DNA of 64,000 nucleotides from Pseudomonas sp. GD04019 (GTDB taxonomy: Bacteria; Pseudomonadota; Gammaproteobacteria; Pseudomonadales; Pseudomonadaceae): contig NZ_JAOEEA010000009.1 in the NCBI RefSeq assembly GCF_029837695.1, positions 209,422-273,421 on the forward strand, given 5' to 3'. The notes beneath the pieces are model-generated. The model saw only the letters and a list, made by a program, of their open reading frames with translations, was not told where the DNA came from and searched no databases. This document shows, piece by piece, positions 42,340-53,249 of this stretch. The translations under genes were made by a program, and so were the position numbers. The number at the start of each line of letters is the position of its first letter. Positions within the stretch are counted from its first letter, which is position 1.

Positions 42340-44589
42340 TCAGAAAGAGGCAGTGACCGACGCGAAGTAGGCGCGACCCGGCTCGTTATAGGTGTTGGCG
42401 CCGGCTTCGGTGGCATTGCCCTCGCGGTAGATGCGCTTGTCGAACAGGTTGTTGATGCCGACGCGCAGGCTGTAGTTCTCGCTGAACTCGTAGCCGGCGC
42501 TGACGCCCATCAGCCCGTAGGGGTCGATGTCCTTCTGCGCCTCGTCCGGGATCGCCTCCTGGCGGCGCGGGTTGGTCGACGGCGACTCTTGTTTGCCGTA
42601 GTAGGTGCCGTTCAGCTGGAAGGACAGCTTCTCGGTGGCCTGCCAGTCGAGGCTGCTGTTGAGGGTGTACTCCGGAATGATGCTCAACGGCTCGCCGGTG
42701 TCCTTGTCCTCGGACTCGATCATGTAGGTGAAGTTGGTGTTCCAGTCCAGGCGCGGACTCAGCTCGACGAACAGGTTGCCTTCCACACCCTCGACCACCG
42801 CCTTGTCGGTATTTTCCCACTGCAGCACCCGGCGACCATTGGCCAGGCGGAAGACGTATTCGTTGCTGCCGACGATCTTGTTGCGATAGTCGTTACGGAA
42901 GTAAGTGGCGCTGGTACGCCAAGTGCCCTTGTCGAAGGACAGGCCGATTTCCTTGTTGATGCTGGTTTCCGGCTCCAGGTTCGGGTTGCCAGCCAGGTAA
43001 CAACCGTTGCCGGTGTTGGCCTCGGTGGCGTTGCAGCCAAAGCCACGGCTGTACAGCAGATAGTGGGGGTTGGACTGGTACATGTTCGGCGTCTTGTAGG
43101 CACGCGCGATACCGCCCTTCAGAGTCAGTTCGTCGGTCAGTTCATGAGAGGCGTTGAGGCTCGGGCTCCAATTGCCACCGTACTCCTCGTGATCGTCGAA
43201 GCGCAGGCCTGGGGTGACGATGGTGCGCTCGCCAACCTCTATGTTGTCCTCGACGAACAGCGCATAGCTATGCGCGGTGACCTTGGTCTCACCACGGCTG
43301 AATCCGGGGATGGCACCCGGAGCCGGGTCCCAGGAGGCTTGCGAGCGCAGCGAGCCGGGGTCGTTAAGCGATTCGTAGAGATATTCGCTGCCGAGGGTCA
43401 GTACCTGTTCGAAACCGGCGCTGAGCGGCAGGCTAACCTCAGCATTGGCGCGGGTGTTGCGCAGACGCGACATGAAGGCGCCCGCGCCCTCGGTCGGCGC
43501 GCCTTCGGGGCCGCCGGCCAGGCCCTCGTTGAGGCGCCAGTTGCGGGTGTAGTCGTAACCCAGCGAGGCCTTGGAGCTACCCCAGTCGAAGTCACCCTTG
43601 TGGGTCAGCGCGTAGTTGGTGCGCTGCATCACGTTGGTTTCCTGGCCATACAGGCTGTCGATGAACGCGGGGTTGCCACCCCCGTTGTTGTTCATGGTGT
43701 CGCCAGCGTAGATGTTGCCCTGACGGCTATAGCCGGCCTCCAGATCGAGGGTCTGCTCGGGATTCAACTGCCAGCTGAGCAGGCCGTTGATGTCCTTGTT
43801 GCGTACCCCCTCACGGCCGGCAACCATGGCGTCCGCGCTGGCCTGGTGGTCGCGGTTGATGTCCGCATCGTCGGCGTCGGTGGTGCTGGCACCACCGTAC
43901 AGACGGAAGGTGAAGGCGTCGCTGATCGGGCCGCTGAGGCTGAAGTTGCTACGCTTGCTCATGCCCTCGGCATCATCCTCTGGCAGAGAGGTGTAGGCGG
44001 TGACAGAGCCGCGGACTTCGTCGGTCGGGCGTTTGGTGATGATGTTGATCACCCCGCCCATGGCGCCGGAGCCATACCGTGCCGCGGCCGGACCACGCAG
44101 GATCTCGATGCGCTCGACCTGTTCGGCCGGCACCCAGTTGGTCTCGCCGCGAGTATCGCGATCGCCGTTCCAGCCATAGCGCACGGCGTTTCGCGAAGTG
44201 GTGGGCTGGCCATCGATGAGGATCAGGGTGTTTTCCGGGCCCATGCCGCGCAGGTCTATCTGGCGGTTGTTGCCACGGTTGCCGCTGGTGCTGTTGCCGG
44301 TCAGGTTGACGCCCGGCTCGCGGCGGATCACCTCGGAAAGGTCGTTGGTCGGCGGAAGCTTCTGGATGTCCTCGGCCGTGATGATCGACACGCCCGGGGC
44401 CTGCTTCAGCTCCTCCTCGGCGGTGCCCAGCACGCGGGTCTCCTCCAGCTGCAGCGCCTGCTCGGTGCCGGCCACCGGCAGGTCGGTGCTCTCCACCCGC
44501 ACCTGGTCCGAGGCGGCCTGCAGGGCCTGGGGAACGGTGGCCATCATCAGCGCCAGGGTCAGGTGGCTGAATCGGAATCGCGGCTGCAT
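42340..44589 (-). CDS. pirA: TonB-dependent ferric-enterobactin-type receptor PirA
   Basis: The 749-residue outer-membrane receptor has a signal peptide. Its plug domain includes EEELKQAPGVSIITAEDIQK (from about residue 60), GVNLTGNSTSGNRGNNRQID and LRGMGPENTLILIDGQP, and the plug ends RYGSGAMGGVINIITK. A 22-strand barrel ends in the C-terminal Phe (ASVTASF). A TonB box is likely in the LQLEETRVLG region. The match to the PirA/PfeA catecholate group and its place beside pirSR and near cysM support the name. A Fur-box-like site lies about 85 bases upstream. Confidence 0.9.
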   Translation of the reverse strand: MQPRFRFSHLTLALMMATVPQALQAASDQVRVESTDLPVAGTEQALQLEETRVLGTAEEELKQAPGVSIITAEDIQKLPPTNDLSEVIRREPGVNLTGNSTSGNRGNNRQIDLRGMGPENTLILIDGQPTTSRNAVRYGWNGDRDTRGETNWVPAEQVERIEILRGPAAARYGSGAMGGVINIITKRPTDEVRGSVTAYTSLPEDDAEGMSKRSNFSLSGPISDAFTFRLYGGASTTDADDADINRDHQASADAMVAGREGVRNKDINGLLSWQLNPEQTLDLEAGYSRQGNIYAGDTMNNNGGGNPAFIDSLYGQETNVMQRTNYALTHKGDFDWGSSKASLGYDYTRNWRLNEGLAGGPEGAPTEGAGAFMSRLRNTRANAEVSLPLSAGFEQVLTLGSEYLYESLNDPGSLRSQASWDPAPGAIPGFSRGETKVTAHSYALFVEDNIEVGERTIVTPGLRFDDHEEYGGNWSPSLNASHELTDELTLKGGIARAYKTPNMYQSNPHYLLYSRGFGCNATEANTGNGCYLAGNPNLEPETSINKEIGLSFDKGTWRTSATYFRNDYRNKIVGSNEYVFRLANGRRVLQWENTDKAVVEGVEGNLFVELSPRLDWNTNFTYMIESEDKDTGEPLSIIPEYTLNSSLDWQATEKLSFQLNGTYYGKQESPSTNPRRQEAIPDEAQKDIDPYGLMGVSAGYEFSENYSLRVGINNLFDKRIYREGNATEAGANTYNEPGRAYFASVTASF

Positions 44590-44673
44590 CTACATCTGCT
44601 CCTTTGCATGCGGATCGATGCGCAGGAGGGGCAGAGTCATCCGTGCCCGCAGTGGCCTGCGCCAAGCGAGCGA

Positions 44674-44692
44674 GATGATATTTATTCCCATT
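44674..44692 (-). promoter_or_regulatory. Fur box upstream of pirA
   Basis: Read on the minus strand the site is AATGGGAATAAATATCATC. It agrees at 16 of 19 positions with the common form AATGAGAATNATTATCATT. It lies in the 126-base gap between pirS and pirA, about 85 bases from the pirA start, suited to iron repression. Confidence 0.65.
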
Positions 44693-44715
44693 TGATAGTA
44701 AAGCGCGTTTACAAA

Positions 44716-46056
44716 CTATACATTTTGTAACCGCATGCTCAGGCGCAGGCCCTTGGCGCCGTTCTCCGCCCATAGTTCGCCACCCTGCAAACGGATGGCG
44801 CTGCGAGCGATGGCCAACCCCAGGCCGAAGCCATCGCCACCTGGACGCGCCGCGCACAGGCGGGTGAAGGGACGGAAAATGGTCTCCAGCTCGGCGCTCG
44901 CCACGCCGCCGCCCTGGTCCTCGATACACAGCAACCAGCCTGCGCCCTCGCGCCGGCCTACCAGGCACACCAGCCCATCGGCCGGCGAATGGCGGATCGC
45001 ATTGCGCAGGATGTTCTCCAGGGCCTGGGCCAGGCCGTTGAGATGGCCCAGCACCCGGCAGTCGGGCGGCAGCTCGCAGCGCAGGCGCTCGCGCGACCAG
45101 CCGCTCTCGAAGCAGGCGTTCTCGCCGAGCACATCCCACAGCGCCTTGATATCGATGATCTCCAGCGGCAGTTGCGGCCGCTCGGTATCCATCCAGACCA
45201 GTTCCAGGGTGTCGTCCACCAGTTGCTGCATGCACTGCACTTCACGCTCCAGACGCTGGCGCAGCACCTCCAGATCGCCGGCGCATTCGCCCGCCACGCG
45301 CAGCCGTGACAGCGGCGTGCGCAGCTCGTGGGACAGGTCGCGCAATAACTGGCGCTGGTAGCTCACCGTATGCTCGAGGCGTTCGGCCATGTGGTCGAAG
45401 GCACGTCCCAGGGCGCCCAGCTCGTCGTCGCGATGGCTTACCCGCGGTGCCACGCGGGTACTCAGGCGATCGCCACGCAGGGCATCGGCCTGTTCGCGCA
45501 GGTGTTTCAGCGGCGCAATCAGCTGCCGGTAGATCAGCAGACATAAAAGCAGCGCCAGCACCCCCGGCACCAAGCCATGCACCAGCAGCTGGGTGCCGGG
45601 GGTGAAGCCCGGTGGCAGCAGGCGCTCCGGCAACTCGATGGCCAAGCGGCCTTCGTCAGGCGCCCCCGGGAAAGGCACCAGCAGGTTGGGCAGGCCGATG
45701 CTGCGCCTACTCATCGGCCAGTCGATGCGCCGCACGAAGGTCAGCCGCTCCAACTCGTCACCGCTCAGTTCGCGGCTGGACAACGAGTTCAGTCCCGGCC
45801 CCAGCACGGCGATCCAGCCGCTCTCACGGGTCTTCATCGCCTCCAGCCAGCGGTCCACGCTCTCACGACCACCCTCGCGCCACGCCCGCTCGGCCTCGGC
45901 GGCATAACTCTGCAACTGTTGCTGCGCCTCGGGGCGCAGACGATAGCCGAGCTGCTCGACACTGCCGCCCCAATACCACACCAGCCAGACGATCAGCAGG
46001 CAGAAGCCCAGCAGCAACGCTGCCAGGCGCCAGAACACCGAGTGTCGGGTCAGCAT
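44716..46056 (-). CDS. pirS: Sensor histidine kinase PirS
   Basis: The 446-residue kinase has TM1 (about residues 10-28), a periplasmic loop of about 125 residues, TM2 (about 158-177) and HAMP. The phospho-acceptor motif is DLSHELRTPLSRLRV, and the ATPase region has the N box (ALENILRNAIRHSP), the G1 box (DQGGGV) and the G2-type box (GDGFGLGLAIA). It should sense ferric siderophore in the periplasm and phosphorylate PirR. It starts three bases after pirR. Confidence 0.9.
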   Translation of the reverse strand: MLTRHSVFWRLAALLLGFCLLIVWLVWYWGGSVEQLGYRLRPEAQQQLQSYAAEAERAWREGGRESVDRWLEAMKTRESGWIAVLGPGLNSLSSRELSGDELERLTFVRRIDWPMSRRSIGLPNLLVPFPGAPDEGRLAIELPERLLPPGFTPGTQLLVHGLVPGVLALLLCLLIYRQLIAPLKHLREQADALRGDRLSTRVAPRVSHRDDELGALGRAFDHMAERLEHTVSYQRQLLRDLSHELRTPLSRLRVAGECAGDLEVLRQRLEREVQCMQQLVDDTLELVWMDTERPQLPLEIIDIKALWDVLGENACFESGWSRERLRCELPPDCRVLGHLNGLAQALENILRNAIRHSPADGLVCLVGRREGAGWLLCIEDQGGGVASAELETIFRPFTRLCAARPGGDGFGLGLAIARSAIRLQGGELWAENGAKGLRLSMRLQNV

Positions 46057-46059
46057 CTC

Positions 46060-46761
46060 TCACCCCTCCTCGCGCTGGAACAGGTAACCCTTGCCCCACG
46101 CCGTCTCCACCCGCCCGGCCAGGTAGCCGATGGCCTGCAGCTTGCGGCGAATGTGGCTGACGTGCATGTCCAGGCCGCGGTCGTGCTGCGACCAGGGGCG
46201 GTGCAGCACCTGCTGATAGAGGAAGGCCTTGCTCAGCACCTCGCCGCTGTGGCGGACGAAGATTTCCAGCAGGCGGAACTCGGTGCCGGTCAGCTGCGCC
46301 CACTGCCCGGCGTGGCGGGCATCCAGGCGCACCTCGTCCAGCTCCAGCTGCGGCGCGCTGGCGACCGGCTCGCGATCACGCCGCTCGTAGGCGACGCGGC
46401 GCAGGATGGCCTCGATGCGCACCTCCATCTCGGCCATGGCGAAGGGCTTGGGCAGGTAGTCGTCGGCGCCCTGGCTGAACCCGGCGATGCGATCCTGCTC
46501 GGCGCCCAGGGCGGACATCAGGATGACCGGCACCCGGCGCCGGCGGCGCAGCTCGGCCAGCGCCTCCAGGCCGTTGCAGCCGGGCAGCAGGATATCCAGC
46601 AACACCAGGTCGAAGGTTTCGCTACAGGCCAGCGCCAGGCCGGCCTCGCCGTCGCCCTGCAGAGTCACGTCGAAACCGCGGCGACCGAGGTGCTCCTGCA
46701 GGTGCGCGGCCAGCACCGGATCGTCCTCGATGGCGAGGATGCGGGCGGAAGTGGCAGACAT
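46060..46761 (-). CDS. pirR: OmpR-family response regulator PirR
   Basis: The 233-residue regulator has a receiver domain (acidic pair EDD near residue 11-13, phospho-acceptor Asp in LVLLDILLPG, lysine in DYLPKPF) and a winged-helix DNA-binding domain (LTGTEFRLLEIFVRHSGEVL to VETAWGKGYLF). It should activate pirA. It is first in the pirR-pirS-pirA series. The ATG at 46759-46761 begins MSATSARILAIEDDP; a longer frame overlaps the upstream regulatory gap. Confidence 0.9.
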   Translation of the reverse strand: MSATSARILAIEDDPVLAAHLQEHLGRRGFDVTLQGDGEAGLALACSETFDLVLLDILLPGCNGLEALAELRRRRRVPVILMSALGAEQDRIAGFSQGADDYLPKPFAMAEMEVRIEAILRRVAYERRDREPVASAPQLELDEVRLDARHAGQWAQLTGTEFRLLEIFVRHSGEVLSKAFLYQQVLHRPWSQHDRGLDMHVSHIRRKLQAIGYLAGRVETAWGKGYLFQREEG

Positions 46762-46775
46762 GCGGACAAATCTCA

Positions 46776-46794
46776 AATAAGAATAAATATCGAC
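46776..46794. promoter_or_regulatory. Possible Fur box in the pirR-gacS gap
   Basis: AATAAGAATAAATATCGAC on the plus strand matches the AATGAGAATNATTATCATT form at about 14 of 19 positions. It lies just upstream of the pirR start. A 14-base core (AAGAATAAATATC) is nearly shared with the box in front of pirA, which strengthens the call. Confidence 0.5.
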
Positions 46795-46870
46795 AAGTCT
46801 GCCAAAAAACCATGCGGATTCCCACTCGACGACCGCTAAACTGCACCCATCAACCCTGCTGGAGAACACT

Positions 46871-49624
<2,754 letters not shown>

Positions 49625-49633
49625 GGAGCCTCG

Positions 49634-50632
49634 ATGAAGATCATCCTGTTCAGCAGCAAGCCCTACGACCAGGCCAGCTTCGCGGCCTGCCCGCTGCCGG
49701 CCGGCTGGCAACTGCAATTCCAGGACAGCCTGCTGACACCGGACACCGCCGCCCTGGCCACAGGCTGCGAGGTGGTCTGCGCCTTTATCAACGACAACCT
49801 CAGCGCGCCCGTGCTGGAACGCCTGGCCGCCGGCGGCACACGCTTGATCGCCCTGCGCTCGGCCGGCTACAACCATGTCGACCTGCAGGCCGCCGAACGC
49901 CTGGGTCTGGTTGTGGTGCGAGTGCCCGCCTATTCGCCGCATGCGGTGGCCGAGCACGCGGTGGCGCTGATCCTGGCGCTCAACCGGCGCATCCACCGGG
50001 CCTTCAACCGCACCCGCGAAGGCGACTTCAGCCTGCACGGGCTGACCGGCTTCGACCTCCACGGCAAGACGGTCGGCGTGATCGGCGGCGGGCAGATCGG
50101 CCTGGCCTTCGCCCAGATCATGACCGGCTTCGGCTCTCGCCTGCTGATCAGCGACCCCTGCCCCATCACCGGCCTGGACGTCCTCGGCGCGCGCCAGGTG
50201 GCACTGGACGAGCTGATCGCCGAGAGCGACGTGATCAGCCTGCACTGCCCGCTGACCGAGGCCAGCCGCCACCTGATCGACACCGAGCGCCTGGCGCTGA
50301 TGAAGCGCGGCGCCATGCTGATCAACACCGGGCGTGGCGCGCTGGTGGACAGTCCGGCGCTGATCGAGGCGCTGAAGAGCGGCCAGCTCGGTTACCTGGG
50401 CCTGGATGTCTACGAAGAAGAGGCCGAGCTGTTCTTCGAGGATCGCTCCGACCAGCCGCTGCAGGACGACGTATTGGCGCGCCTGCTGACCTTCCCCAAC
50501 GTAATAGTCACCGCGCACCAGGCCTTCCTCACCCACGAGGCCCTGGCCGCCATCGCCGGCACCACCTTGGACAACATCGCCGCCTGGGCCGCCGGCGCGG
50601 CGGTCAACCGGGTGACATCCGCCGCGTGCTAG
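49634..50632 (+). CDS. ldhA: NAD-dependent D-lactate dehydrogenase (fermentative)
   Basis: The 332-residue D-2-hydroxyacid dehydrogenase has the nucleotide-binding motif KTVGVIGGGQIGLAFAQIM, the catalytic Arg region (INTGRGALVDSPAL) and Glu (DVYEEEAELFF), and the catalytic His in VTAHQAFLTHEAL. It reduces pyruvate to D-lactate under low oxygen. It follows gacS by nine bases, matching PA0927 after PA0928 in P. aeruginosa. Confidence 0.94.
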   Translation: MKIILFSSKPYDQASFAACPLPAGWQLQFQDSLLTPDTAALATGCEVVCAFINDNLSAPVLERLAAGGTRLIALRSAGYNHVDLQAAERLGLVVVRVPAYSPHAVAEHAVALILALNRRIHRAFNRTREGDFSLHGLTGFDLHGKTVGVIGGGQIGLAFAQIMTGFGSRLLISDPCPITGLDVLGARQVALDELIAESDVISLHCPLTEASRHLIDTERLALMKRGAMLINTGRGALVDSPALIEALKSGQLGYLGLDVYEEEAELFFEDRSDQPLQDDVLARLLTFPNVIVTAHQAFLTHEALAAIAGTTLDNIAAWAAGAAVNRVTSAAC

Positions 50633-50657
50633 CATCCCGTGCAGCTCAGGAGGCTTC

Positions 50658-51095
50658 ATGACCACCCACGATTTCCGCTACACCCTGCTCAACCCGCAAC
50701 ACACCCTCACCGAGTGCCGCGCCCTGGCACCGGGCCGCTACCAGGTCACCGGCAACGGCGGCGCCATCCAGGCCGGCGACAGCCTGCTGGTGACCCTCAA
50801 GGGCAGCAAGGAGCTGTCCATGAGCCTGGCGGTGGAGAAGGTCCGCCACCTGATCAACCCGCCCGGCCAATGGCTGGCAGTGGCCAGCGGCCCGGCCTTC
50901 CGCGAACTGGCGATCCACAACTGGCAGGTGGACTGCGACGGCTGCGCCAAGCGCATCGACCTGGAGTTCGCCGTCGATGCCTCGCTCGGCGCCAAGGCCC
51001 AGCAACCCGCCGCGGAAGCGCGCCTGCTCGAACTGGGCTGGGTGAGCCGCGGCGGCAAACACTTCTGCCCCGCCTGCACGGAGAAAAGCGCATGA
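50658..51095 (+). CDS. Conserved hypothetical protein with C-terminal Cys pairs
   Basis: The 145-residue soluble protein has a beta-rich body (PGRYQVTGNGGAIQAGDSLL) and two CxxC-type pairs: CDGCAKRIDLEF near residue 93 and CPACTEKSA at the C-terminus (about 137-140). The four Cys could bind zinc. I recognise it only as a conserved pseudomonad gene after ldhA. Its stop overlaps the next start (ATGA). Function unknown. Confidence 0.8.
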   Translation: MTTHDFRYTLLNPQHTLTECRALAPGRYQVTGNGGAIQAGDSLLVTLKGSKELSMSLAVEKVRHLINPPGQWLAVASGPAFRELAIHNWQVDCDGCAKRIDLEFAVDASLGAKAQQPAAEARLLELGWVSRGGKHFCPACTEKSA

Positions 51096-51496
51096 AGCAC
51101 GCCCTGGCTCCCGCCCTGCTCGCCGCCGCCCTGAGCGGCTGCGCCAGCGAACCGGTACAGCTGGAAAGCGACAAGACCTACCAGGTGGAATGGCTCGGCG
51201 AGCGCCCGCTGATCGAGCGCAGCCACCTGACCATCACCCTCGGCGCGGATGGCCGCGCCTACGGCAACGCCGGCTGCAACCACTGGTTCGCCAGCTACAG
51301 CCGCGACGGCGACAAGCTGAACTTCGGCCAGGCCGGCGCCACCCGCAAGATGTGCGCACCGGAGCTGATGGAGCAGGAGCAGCGCTTCCTCGAAGCCCTG
51401 GGCCAGATTCAGCGCTGGGATGTATCGGGCACCGACCAGCTGCGCCTGTGGCCTGCCGAGGGAAAGCCGATTCGCCTGTCCCCCGAAGAAGGCTGA
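51092..51496 (+). CDS. META-domain lipoprotein (HslJ-like)
   Basis: The 134-residue precursor has a lipoprotein signal with lipobox ALSGC (lipidated C18) and a META domain with LGADGRAYGNAGCNHWFASY and the later TRKMCAPELMEQEQRFLEAL. These are standard for HslJ/META proteins, which are linked to heat-shock or motility phenotypes but lack a known biochemical activity. It is coupled to the upstream gene by a four-base overlap. Confidence 0.87.
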   Translation: MKHALAPALLAAALSGCASEPVQLESDKTYQVEWLGERPLIERSHLTITLGADGRAYGNAGCNHWFASYSRDGDKLNFGQAGATRKMCAPELMEQEQRFLEALGQIQRWDVSGTDQLRLWPAEGKPIRLSPEEG

Positions 51497-51527
51497 GTAG
51501 CCCTTTCGCGATCTGTCGCCGCTGTAG

Positions 51528-51578
51528 CCCGGATGCAATCCGGGACAACCGGCAACTCCGCCCCGGATTACATCCGGG
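51528..51578. repeat. Pair of CCCGGAT-N3-ATCCGGG hairpins
   Basis: Two short stem-loops, 51528-51544 and 51562-51578, have the same 7-bp stem with GCA and TAC loops and lie 17 bases apart. They sit just after the META gene, before the larger repeat and dinB. They could act as a transcript end or as a REP-type element. Confidence 0.7.
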
Positions 51579-51593
51579 CGACTCCGCGACATC

Positions 51594-51686
51594 CCCTCTC
51601 CCGTTTACGGGAGAGGGCTAGGGAGAGGGTCGAAGCCAACGCCCTCTCCCCCGGCCCCTCTCCCACAAGTGGGAGAGGGGAGCCGC
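51594..51686. repeat. Dispersed inverted-repeat element, copy 2 (META-dinB gap)
   Basis: It opens with CCCTCTCCC-N6-GGGAGAGGG and closes with CCCTCTCCCA-CAAG-TGGGAGAGGG, with a CCCCCGGCCCC motif between. Its arms match those of copies at 34417 and 56683. It lies between two convergent genes. Confidence 0.75.
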
Positions 51687-52739
51687 CTACTCGAACAGCT
51701 CCAGCTGCTCGTGCCGCCCGCGCAGATCCAGCAACCGCACCCCTACCCCGAGCAGACGCACCGGCTTGTTGCCGCGGGCGAAGGCCGCGCTCATCAACAG
51801 CTGATAGCTGTCCAGATCGCGACGCGCGCCGGCCTGTTCCAGGGTGGTCTGGCTAAAGTCGTGGAACTTGATCTTCACGAAGGGCTTGTCCGGCCGGTAG
51901 CTGGCGTCCAGGCGCGCCATGCGCGTGTCGAGCTGCTGCAGCAACTCCGGCAGTTGCTTGAGGCAGGCCGCCAGGTCCGGCAGATCCTGGTCGAAGGTGT
52001 TCTCCACGCTCACCGACTGACGCCGGCTGTCCACCTGCACCACGCGCTCGTCGATGCCGCGCGCCAGATTCCACAGGCGCTCGCCGAAACTGCCGAACTC
52101 GCGCGCCAGGGCCAGCTTGCTCCAGTCGCGCAGGTCCAGGCAGCTGCTGATGCCCAGCCGCTCCATCTTGCTGGCCGTGACCTTGCCCACCCCGTGCAGC
52201 TTGCTCACCGGCAGCGCGGCGACGAACTCCTCGACCTGATCCGGGGTGATCACGAACAGCCCGTTGGGCTTGCGCCAGTCGCTGGCGATCTTGGCCAGGA
52301 ACTTGTTCGGCGCCACCCCGGCCGACACGGTGATGTGCAGCTCCTGGGACACCCGCCGGCGGATATCCTGGGCGATACGCGTGGCGCTGCCGTCGCAGTG
52401 CGGGCTGGCGGACACGTCTAGGTAGGCCTCGTCCAGCGACAGCGGCTCGATGATCTCGGTGTAGTCACGGAAGATCGCGTGGATTTCCCGCGACACCGCC
52501 TTGTAGGCATCCATGCGCGGGCGCACCACCTGCAGATCCGGGCACAGCTTGAGCGCCTGGCCCATGGGCATGGCCGAGCGCACGCCCCAGGCCCGTGCCT
52601 CGTAGTTGCAGGTCGCGACCACCCCGCGCCGATCCGCCGCCCCGCCCACCGCCAGCGGCCTGCCGGCCAGGCGCGGATCGTCGCGCATCTCGATGGCGGC
52701 GTAGAAACAGTCGCAGTCGATGTGGATGATCTTGCGCAC
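51687..52739 (-). CDS. dinB: DNA polymerase IV
   Basis: The 350-residue Y-family polymerase has the catalytic acidic motifs DCDCFYAAIEMRDDP and SLDEAYLDVSAS, the helix-hairpin-helix region LHGVGKVTASKMERLGI, and a C-terminal clamp-binding motif QLELF. It copies past certain lesions with low fidelity. The start is a GTG at 52737-52739 beginning RKIIHIDCDC after the initiator. No convincing LexA site was found in the 120 bases upstream. It converges on the META gene across repeat elements. Confidence 0.95.
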   Translation of the reverse strand: MRKIIHIDCDCFYAAIEMRDDPRLAGRPLAVGGAADRRGVVATCNYEARAWGVRSAMPMGQALKLCPDLQVVRPRMDAYKAVSREIHAIFRDYTEIIEPLSLDEAYLDVSASPHCDGSATRIAQDIRRRVSQELHITVSAGVAPNKFLAKIASDWRKPNGLFVITPDQVEEFVAALPVSKLHGVGKVTASKMERLGISSCLDLRDWSKLALAREFGSFGERLWNLARGIDERVVQVDSRRQSVSVENTFDQDLPDLAACLKQLPELLQQLDTRMARLDASYRPDKPFVKIKFHDFSQTTLEQAGARRDLDSYQLLMSAAFARGNKPVRLLGVGVRLLDLRGRHEQLELFE

Positions 52740-52832
52740 GCCAAGCCCCGTACGGCCTGCCCTGAGACCCGAAGTCTACCATTCGCCCCGCGCTAAGCAT
52801 CTGAGAAAAAACAGCTTTTTCTGAATCAGTGG

Positions 52833-52860
52833 TTGACACATAAGCTTTCGCCGCTAGAAT
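52833..52860 (+). promoter_or_regulatory. Sigma-70 promoter of initiator tRNA copy 1
   Basis: TTGACA (52833-52838) and TAGAAT (52855-52860) are 16 bases apart, seven bases before the tRNA. Confidence 0.8.
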
Positions 52861-52866
52861 GGCCGC

Positions 52867-52943
<77 letters not shown>

Positions 52944-52953
52944 GATTCAGAAG

Positions 52954-52983
52954 AAGGCCACTCAAACGAGTGGCCTTTTTTTT
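52954..52983 (+). terminator. Terminator after tRNA-fMet copy 1
   Basis: The stem AAGGCCACTC/GAGTGGCCTT has an AAAC loop and is followed by a run of T. Confidence 0.92.
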
Positions 52984-53022
52984 GCCTACGATTTATGTAA
53001 TTGATTAAAAAACAGAAATCGA

Positions 53023-53050
53023 TTGACACACACCAATCCCTGAGTAGAAT
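53023..53050 (+). promoter_or_regulatory. Sigma-70 promoter of initiator tRNA copy 2
   Basis: TTGACA (53023-53028) and TAGAAT (53045-53050) with a 16-base spacer, the same layout as copy 1, but the spacer sequence differs. Confidence 0.8.
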
Positions 53051-53056
53051 GGCCGC

Positions 53057-53133
<77 letters not shown>

Positions 53134-53141
53134 GATCAAAG

Positions 53142-53180
53142 AACGCCTCGATGGGGAAACCCGTCGAGGCGTTTTCTTTT
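53142..53180 (+). terminator. Terminator after tRNA-fMet copy 2
   Basis: A 10-bp stem AACGCCTCGA/TCGAGGCGTT with a 12-base loop is followed by TTCTTTT. Confidence 0.85.
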
Positions 53181-53249
53181 GTGCGGCGTATTTGCCGGCG
53201 GCGCTCGCCACTGACTAGAGTGACAACTTTCCACTCCGGTCCTCCCACC

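Noticed and set aside
42091..44730. An 879-codon plus-strand open frame opposite pirA
   Set aside because: Shadow of a clear TonB-dependent receptor gene.
52741..52860. Possible LexA (SOS) box upstream of dinB
   Set aside because: CTGAGAAAAAACAG has only eight bases between CTG and CAG; the LexA site needs ten. No other match was seen.
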